Origin: Frederiksenia canicola
GTDB taxonomy: Bacteria; Pseudomonadota; Gammaproteobacteria; Enterobacterales; Pasteurellaceae
Assembly: GCF_011455495.1 (NCBI RefSeq)
Contig: NZ_CP015029.1
Location: forward strand, 310,001-374,000
Direction of reading: 5' to 3'
Length of the DNA: 64,000 nt
Shown here: piece by piece, positions 58,835-64,000 of the stretch
Layout of the letters: each line of letters starts with the position of its first letter
Numbering within the stretch: position 1 is the first letter of the stretch
Position numbers and translations under genes: made by a program
The notes under the pieces: generated by a model
Told to the model about the DNA's origin: nothing
The model's input: the letters and a program-made list of their open reading frames with translations, nothing else
The model's database searches: none

Positions 58835-59374
58835 ATGAAAGTGTATATTGTGCATGGCTATACCGCCTCCCCCGACAAACATTGGTTTCCCTGGTTAGCA
58901 CGGGAGTTAGAGAGCATTGGCGTGCCGTGCGAACGTTTAGCGATGCCTGATTCGGACAATCCAACGCCTGAAAAATGGGTGGCGTTTTTAGAGCAGCATG
59001 TGCAAATGGATGAAAAAACGATTATCGTCGGACATAGTTTGGGCTGTATCACTTGGCTAAATTTCCTTGCCAAACAGCAGCTTACGCCAGCAGGTGCGAT
59101 ATTGGTTTCGGGTTTCTATCAACCGTTACACACCTTGCCAGAGCTTGCACCTTTTGCTGAATTTTATGCGAAACAGCCCACTTTGACGGCGTTTCCTTGC
59201 AAAGTGGTTGCGGCGTTGGATGATCATATCGTGCCACACCAATATAGCGATGCCTTGGCACAACATTTGCAGGCGGATTATTTCCGTTTAAACCACGGCG
59301 GGCATTTTCTCGACCGAGAAGGTTGGACAGCATTTCCGCTGGTGTTAGCCTTGCTTAAAGCGTGGATTGAATAG
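58835..59374 (+). CDS. RBBP9/YdeN-type alpha/beta hydrolase
   Basis: The 179-residue single-domain hydrolase has MKVYIVHGYTASPDKHWFPWL at the oxyanion start, the nucleophile elbow VGHSLGCI (Ser near residue 71), an acidic residue in AALDDHIVPHQYSDAL, and the His in NHGGHFLDREG. Such small serine hydrolases resemble human RBBP9 and E. coli YdeN; substrates are uncertain. It has GGAAT before the start and is convergent with prmA. Confidence 0.85.
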   Translation: MKVYIVHGYTASPDKHWFPWLARELESIGVPCERLAMPDSDNPTPEKWVAFLEQHVQMDEKTIIVGHSLGCITWLNFLAKQQLTPAGAILVSGFYQPLHTLPELAPFAEFYAKQPTLTAFPCKVVAALDDHIVPHQYSDALAQHLQADYFRLNHGGHFLDREGWTAFPLVLALLKAWIE

Positions 59375-59452
59375 GTTAGGGAGATGTTGATGCCGCCCGT
59401 TTTTAACGAGTGGCAGAGAATTAACTCATCACAGACGAGCCGTATCAACGCA

Positions 59453-59477
59453 AACTGACCGCAACAAGCGGTCAGTT
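59453..59477. terminator. Paired uptake signals between the hydrolase gene and prmA
   Basis: AACTGACCGC (59453-59462) and GCGGTCAGTT (59468-59477) form a perfect hairpin with a 5-base loop, between two converging genes. Confidence 0.6.
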
Positions 59478-59501
59478 CCGTTGCATTTTTTGCAAATGGA
59501 T

Positions 59502-60383
59502 TTACCGCTTCACGCCGGTAATTCGGCACCATTCTTCTTTTTCAACGACAGGATCAAGCTCAAAGGCGGTTTGATACGCTTCACATACGGACGCTGCTTG
59601 AGTGGCGAGAATGCCCGATAAACCAAGATCGCCTTGCGGTTTCACCAACGTGATTATTTGCGGGGCAAGTTCTTTCAACGGCCCAGCGAGAATGTTTGCG
59701 ACCACTACGTCTGCGTGTAGATTTTGCGGTTGATCTTTGGCGAGAAAGAGTTGCAATTTGTCCGCCACGCCGTTCGCTTCCGCATTATTACGGCTGGCTA
59801 AAATCGCTTGCGGGTCGATGTCAATGCCAATCGCTGCTTTTGCCCCGAGTTTCAACGCCGCAATCGCTAAAATCCCCGAACCGCAACCGAAGTCGATGAC
59901 CGTTTTGCCTTGTAAATCCAATCCATCTAGCCATTGCAAACAAAGGGCCGTAGTCGGATGGGTCCCCGTGCCAAATGCAAGCCCTGGGTCAAGCATCACA
60001 TTCACCGCATTTGGATCAGGCACCTCTCGCCAACTTGGGCAGATCCATAACCGCCGACCGAACTGCATCGGGTGGAAGTTATCCATCCACTCTCGTTCCC
60101 AATCTTTATCTTCAATTTGTTCAATTTTGTAGGCAAATTCTGGCTCAATCACACCGCTTGTTTGCAATGCCGCCACGATTGTCTGCATATCTGTTTCCGC
60201 ATCAAACAAGGCGACAACGTCTGTATTGCCCCACAGGCGAGTTTCGCCCGGCAATGGTTCAAAAATCGGTGTATCTTGGCTGTCCATAAAAGTGACAGAC
60301 ACCGCCCCGATTTCTTCTAAAAAATCACTGATTGCTTCTGCTTTTTGATCTGTGCTATTTAAACGAATTTGTACCCAAGCCAT
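59502..60383 (-). CDS. prmA: Ribosomal protein L11 methyltransferase
   Basis: The 293-residue protein has an N-terminal substrate-binding domain and a SAM methyltransferase core: [19 protein letters not shown] near residues 162-180, GIDIDPQAI, and the NPPY-type motif [30 protein letters not shown] before the SAM site is typical of PrmA, which trimethylates lysines of L11. It is transcribed away from the hairpin-rich gap that follows. Confidence 0.97.
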   Translation of the reverse strand: MAWVQIRLNSTDQKAEAISDFLEEIGAVSVTFMDSQDTPIFEPLPGETRLWGNTDVVALFDAETDMQTIVAALQTSGVIEPEFAYKIEQIEDKDWEREWMDNFHPMQFGRRLWICPSWREVPDPNAVNVMLDPGLAFGTGTHPTTALCLQWLDGLDLQGKTVIDFGCGSGILAIAALKLGAKAAIGIDIDPQAILASRNNAEANGVADKLQLFLAKDQPQNLHADVVVANILAGPLKELAPQIITLVKPQGDLGLSGILATQAASVCEAYQTAFELDPVVEKEEWCRITGVKR

Positions 60384-60439
60384 TGATATTTTTCCTTTTT
60401 ATATTGATGATGTTTATCAAACATCACAAAGAAGATAAG

Positions 60440-60833
60440 TTCCCTACTTTCTTTGCTTCGCCAAAGAAAGTAGGCAAAGAAAAGCGACCCCAAGCGTTTC
60501 TTTTCCCTACGCTTATTGCTAACTTTTGGAACGAACTTTTCAAACTCGCTTGCGTTGCAAGCTCAAACACGAAAAGTCGTTCTCAAAAGTTTACGCAACC
60601 GCTGCGGCGAAACGCAGGGGAAATATGTTCTTTACAAGCGGTCAGTTCTAATGAAAATTTTGCAAATCGAAAAGACGGATCAGGTTCCCTTCTGAGCGGC
60701 TTGTGATTTCTAGGAAAATTTGTACTGTTTGAGCGTAGCGAGTTTACAAATTTTCCGTTAAAGAAATCACAACCAAGCGAAGCAGGGGGTGTTTCTTTGC
60801 TACTTTCTTTGCACAAGCAAAGAAAGTAGAAGG
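60440..60833. repeat. Composite repeat with long hairpin ends (MITE-like, about 390 bp)
   Basis: Both ends carry the same motif in inverse order. The left hairpin is CTACTTTCTTTGCTTCG then CCAAAGAAAGTAG (60444-60473), continued by GCAAAGAAAAG. The right hairpin is CTACTTTCTTTGCACAAG then CAAAGAAAGTAG (60800-60829), preceded by GTTTCTTTG. The two outer edges TTCCCTAC and GTAGAAGGAAC are inverse. The inner 300 bases include one uptake signal near 60636 and no credible gene. It fills the gap between prmA and tldD. Confidence 0.7.
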
Positions 60834-60860
60834 AACTTGCTCGATCGGTGAGTAGAAACC

Positions 60861-62306
60861 TTATCCTCGACCACCCACCGTAATTTTATCTAACTTCACA
60901 CACGGCTGCCCCACGCCAACGGGGACGCTTTGTCCTTCTTTTCCACAGGTGCCGATACCGAGGTCAAGTTCCATTTTTTTGCCGACCATTGACACTTGTT
61001 GCATCGCTTCGATCCCTGAGCCGATAAGGGTTGCCCCCGTTACAGCTTTGCCTATTTTGCCTTTTTCAATCAGATAAGCTTCCGAGGTTGAGAACACAAA
61101 TTTGCCCGACGTAATATCGACCTGCCCACCGCTGAAATGCGGGGCGTAGATGCCGAAGTCGATGGATTCGATCATCTCGTCAAATTCGTGGTTGCCTTCC
61201 GTCATATAGGTGTTAGTCATGCGTGGCATCGGCAGATGTGCATAGGATTCCCGCCGCCCGTTGCCTGTTGGGGCAACGCCCATTAAGCGAGCGTTCATTT
61301 TGTCTTGCATATAGCCTTTCAAAATCCCGTTTTCAATCAACACGTTACGCTGTGAAGGCACGCCCTCATCATCAACGGTAATGGAGCCACGCATATTGTC
61401 GACCGTGCCGTCATCGACAATGGTGCAGAGCGGAGAAGTCACCAGCTCGCCAATTCTCCCCGTGAAAAGCGATGACGCTTTACGGTTGAAATCGCCTTCT
61501 AAGCCGTGCCCGACGGCTTCGTGCAGCAAAATTCCCGGCCAACCTGCTCCAAGTACAATCGGCAACGCCCCTGCAGGCGCCGCAATCGCTCCCAAATTGA
61601 CCACCGCTTGGCGAACGGCTTCTTTGGCGAGATAGACCGCACGGCTGTCGCCTGTGTGATGCGGCTCAAAGAACCAATTTAGCCCGAAACGTCCGCCCGC
61701 CCCCGCACTACCACGCTCCCGTTTGCCGTTTTTTTCCACTAATACGGAAATAGAAAGGCGAACCAGCGGACGAATATCTGCCGCGAGTGTGCCATCGGTG
61801 GCAGCGACCAACATTTCTTCATACACCGCCGACAAACTGGCATTGACTTGAATTACCCGTGGATCTTCCGCCCGAGCCATTCGGTCAACTAAATGCAGTA
61901 ACTCCACTTTCTGCTCACGACTCAAACTTTCAAGGGGATTTAACGCTGGATAGCGTGGACAAGCGGTCACTTTCTTGAAATTTTTTACCAATAACTGACC
62001 GCTTGTTTGGCTAATTGAACGTGCCGCCATCGCACACTGCTCAAGCTGATTGAGCGTGATTTGGTCGGCATAGGCAAAGCCCGTTTTCTCGCCCGATACC
62101 GCCCGCACGCCCACACCACGATCGATATAAAACCCGCCTTCTTTGATGATGCTATCTTCCAACGACCAACTCTCGTCTTGGCTTAACTGAAAATAGAGAT
62201 CGCCATAATCAATGTGACGATCGGAAAAAATATCTAACACCTTCGCCAACTGCGAAAGCTCAAGCCCACTCGGTGCAAGCAAGCTGTTTGAAACGGAATT
62301 TAACAT
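60861..62306 (-). CDS. tldD: Metalloprotease TldD
   Basis: I start at ATG 62306 ([17 protein letters not shown]), giving 481 residues, as in E. coli TldD. The zinc motif [11 protein letters not shown] lies at residues 262-272 and the C-terminal [17 protein letters not shown] motif is present. TldD and PmbA (TldE) form a heterodimer protease that processes peptides such as microcins and antitoxins. Residues about 99-118 ([20 protein letters not shown]) look like an insert made by two facing uptake signals in the DNA. The next gene on the other strand starts 198 bases away. Confidence 0.95.
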   Translation of the reverse strand: MLNSVSNSLLAPSGLELSQLAKVLDIFSDRHIDYGDLYFQLSQDESWSLEDSIIKEGGFYIDRGVGVRAVSGEKTGFAYADQITLNQLEQCAMAARSISQTSGQLLVKNFKKVTACPRYPALNPLESLSREQKVELLHLVDRMARAEDPRVIQVNASLSAVYEEMLVAATDGTLAADIRPLVRLSISVLVEKNGKRERGSAGAGGRFGLNWFFEPHHTGDSRAVYLAKEAVRQAVVNLGAIAAPAGALPIVLGAGWPGILLHEAVGHGLEGDFNRKASSLFTGRIGELVTSPLCTIVDDGTVDNMRGSITVDDEGVPSQRNVLIENGILKGYMQDKMNARLMGVAPTGNGRRESYAHLPMPRMTNTYMTEGNHEFDEMIESIDFGIYAPHFSGGQVDITSGKFVFSTSEAYLIEKGKIGKAVTGATLIGSGIEAMQQVSMVGKKMELDLGIGTCGKEGQSVPVGVGQPCVKLDKITVGGRG

Positions 62307-62503
62307 TGCCTTTCTCGTTGAATAAAAATGGCGGGATTTTAGCAAAAAAGCGACACAAACGGTCAGATCCTGCGAAAAATTTGCAAATTTCTCACGGGAA
62401 GTGACCGCTTGTCTAAACTTGATTGCCATTTGATCAATTTCGGTTATTTTTTAGTTGCTTTTTAGTACAATAAGATATTAAAACGAGATATAGGAATAGC
62501 AAG
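62307..62503. other. Intergenic gap with two uptake-signal-like sites
   Basis: The gap between tldD and the repeat-protein gene has uptake-signal-like cores near 62358 (AAACGGTCAG) and 62400 (GTGACCGCTTGT) and an AT-rich promoter-like region near 62440-62485. No gene is visible. Confidence 0.4.
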
Positions 62504-64000
62504 ATGACTCCTCAACAATTAATTAACCAAGGCAAAGAATTATTTGATAAAAAAAAATATCCAGAAGCGATTGATAAACTCAATGAAGCGTTAGGGAGTA
62601 TTGCCGATAAAACTCAACATATTCAAGAACAAATTAATGCTCAATTTTTGCTTGGGCGTTGTTACTTAGAGCAAGCGATTAAAACTTCTAATAAAGAAAC
62701 AGCAACATTACTCTTTGACAACGCGATTGAGCATCACACCAAGGAGCTTGAATTAGCTAAACAGCTCACCGATGAACAAAAACGCATTGAAGAACAAGTC
62801 TATGCTCAATCTTGGCTTGGGCGTTGTTACTTAGAGCAAGCGATTAAAACTTCTAATAAAGAAACAGCAACATTACTCTTTGACAACGCGATTGAGCATC
62901 ACACCAAGGAGCTTGAATTAGCTAAACAGCTCACCGATGAACAAAAACGCATTGAAACACAAGTCTATGCTCAATCTTGGCTTGGGCGTTGTTACTTAGA
63001 GCAAGCGATTAAAACTTCTAATAAAGAAACAGCAACATTACTCTTTGACAACGCGATTGAGCATCGCACCAAGGAGCTTGAATTAGCTAAACAGCTCACC
63101 GATGAACAAAAACGCATTGAAACACAAGTCTATGCTCAATCTTGGCTTGGGCGTTGTTACTTAGAGCAAGCGATTAAAACTTCCAATAAAGAAACAGCAA
63201 CATTACTCTTTGACAACGCGATTGAGCATCACACCAAGGAGCTTGAATTAGCTAAACAGCTCACCGATGAACAAAAACGCATTGAAAAACAAATCTATGC
63301 TCAAGATTGGCTTGGGCGTTGTTACTTTGAGCAGGCAATTAACACTTCTGACACACAAACGGCAAAACCACTCTTTGACAAAGCAATTGAACACAATCAA
63401 AAAAGACTTAAATTAGCGAAACAGCTAACCGATAAGCAAAAAGGCATTGAGCAACAAGGTTATGCTCAATCTACTCTTGGGCGTTGTTACTTAGAGCAAG
63501 CAATTAACACTTCTGATACACAAATCGCAGAATCACTCTTTGACAAAGCGATTGAACACCACCAAGAAAGACTTAAATTAGCTAAACTGCTCACCGATGA
63601 ACAAAAACGCATTGAAAAACAAATCTATGCTCAAGATTGGCTTGGGTATTGTTACTTTAAGCAAGCGATTAACACTTCTGATACACAAATCGCAGAATCA
63701 CTCTTTGACAAAGCGATTGAACACAATCAAGAAAGACTTAATTTAGCGAAACAGCTCACCGATAAACAAAAACGCATTGAAAAACAAGTCTATGCTCAAT
63801 TTTGGCTTGGGCGTTGTTACTTAGAGCAAGCAATTAACACTTCTGATACACAAATCTCAGAACCACTCTTTGACAAAGCGATTAAGCATCACACTAAGGG
63901 GCTTGAATTAGCTACACAGCTAGCAGATAAACAGAAAAGTATTGAACAACAATACCATAATCAATCTTGGCTTGGGTATTGTTACTTAGAGCACGCAATT
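62504..64000 (+). CDS. Tandem 55-residue (TPR-like) repeat protein, cut at the right edge
   Basis: The frame opens at ATG 62504 (MTPQQLINQGKELF) behind AGGAAT and stays open for 499 codons to the window edge. It starts with an ordinary TPR-like pair (KKYPEAIDKLNEALG), then nine 55-residue units beginning LGRCYLEQAI at residue 50 and every 55 residues. Units are charged and helical (DNAIEHHTKELELAKQ, TDEQKRIEEQVYAQSW). No signal peptide or membrane segment is seen, so it is probably cytoplasmic. The C-terminus lies outside, and could be an effector domain. Function unknown. Confidence 0.8.
   Translation, partial: MTPQQLINQGKELFDKKKYPEAIDKLNEALGSIADKTQHIQEQINAQFLLGRCYLEQAIKTSNKETATLLFDNAIEHHTKELELAKQLTDEQKRIEEQVYAQSWLGRCYLEQAIKTSNKETATLLFDNAIEHHTKELELAKQLTDEQKRIETQVYAQSWLGRCYLEQAIKTSNKETATLLFDNAIEHRTKELELAKQLTDEQKRIETQVYAQSWLGRCYLEQAIKTSNKETATLLFDNAIEHHTKELELAKQLTDEQKRIEKQIYAQDWLGRCYFEQAINTSDTQTAKPLFDKAIEHNQKRLKLAKQLTDKQKGIEQQGYAQSTLGRCYLEQAINTSDTQIAESLFDKAIEHHQERLKLAKLLTDEQKRIEKQIYAQDWLGYCYFKQAINTSDTQIAESLFDKAIEHNQERLNLAKQLTDKQKRIEKQVYAQFWLGRCYLEQAINTSDTQISEPLFDKAIKHHTKGLELATQLADKQKSIEQQYHNQSWLGYCYLEHAI
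62651..64000 (+). repeat. 165-bp tandem repeats, nine units visible
   Basis: Units start with CTTGGGCGTTGTTAC (or CTTGGGTATTGTTAC) at 62651, 62816, 62981, 63146, 63311, 63476, 63641, 63806 and 63971. The first four units are nearly identical in DNA with only isolated base changes; later ones drift and alternate. The ninth is cut by the window edge. Confidence 0.95.

Noticed and set aside
60583-60816. 77-codon ORF in the prmA-tldD gap
   Set aside because: It lies inside the composite repeat and has no ribosome site; its peptide includes uptake-signal translation, so it is unlikely to be a gene.
62651-64000. CRISPR array
   Set aside because: The period is 165 bp with no spacers, and the repeats keep one open frame, so they are coding repeats.

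Overview
The window is a bacterial chromosome segment from the Pasteurellaceae. Three things support this: gene content and order match that family, the tmRNA tag reads ANDEQYALAA, and many copies of the 9-base ACAAGCGGT core (often followed by CA and a nearby TTTGCAAA) lie in and between genes. That core is the DNA uptake signal of the Actinobacillus pleuropneumoniae/Mannheimia branch (the Haemophilus influenzae branch uses AAGTGCGGT). A Mannheimia, Bibersteinia or close Actinobacillus relative is the best guess; species cannot be fixed from sequence alone.

Bases 1 to about 9198 are the integrase end of a mobile element inserted at the 3' end of ssrA. All its genes lie on the minus strand: a P4-type tyrosine integrase, a membrane protein behind an Ash-like leader, an AlpA-like regulator, small unknowns (one apparently frameshifted), two antirepressors (AntA/AntB and BRO-N types), a fused double Ash/Icd-like gene, and a large DUF927-type ATPase running off the left edge. 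The layout resembles P4-like satellites or phage-inducible chromosomal islands. It carries two repeat arrays that look like protein-binding sites: AGTAACAC boxes upstream of int and four TTTGGGAAGT iterons upstream of alpA.

Bases 9199 to 35700 are mostly core genome: ssrA, rpoH, argS, yecM, two small lipoprotein genes, a YccS-like transporter, dnaK and dnaJ separated by three small accessory genes, trkH, epmA, tatD, lpxH, mog, glnB, the lspA-ispH-sdhE cluster, an MFS exporter, pdxY, accA, ftsP and an acyltransferase.

Bases 35700 to 62300 hold tpx, an AT-rich autotransporter with a proline-rich hexapeptide repeat, ilvC, a trpB with no trpA beside it, ppa, an M48 lipoprotein peptidase, the ygiW-qseB-qseC stress/two-component cluster, azlCD, roxA, an AbgT-family transporter, glyQ and glyS separated by accessory genes and a broken gene, xerC, fumC, an alpha/beta hydrolase, prmA and tldD. 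Three MITE-like hairpin elements lie here and in the dnaJ region.

From 62504 to the right edge runs an open gene made of 55-residue (165 bp) tandem repeats. At least nine units are visible and the first four are almost identical in DNA. This gene and the left-hand satellite-like element are the most unusual parts of the window.
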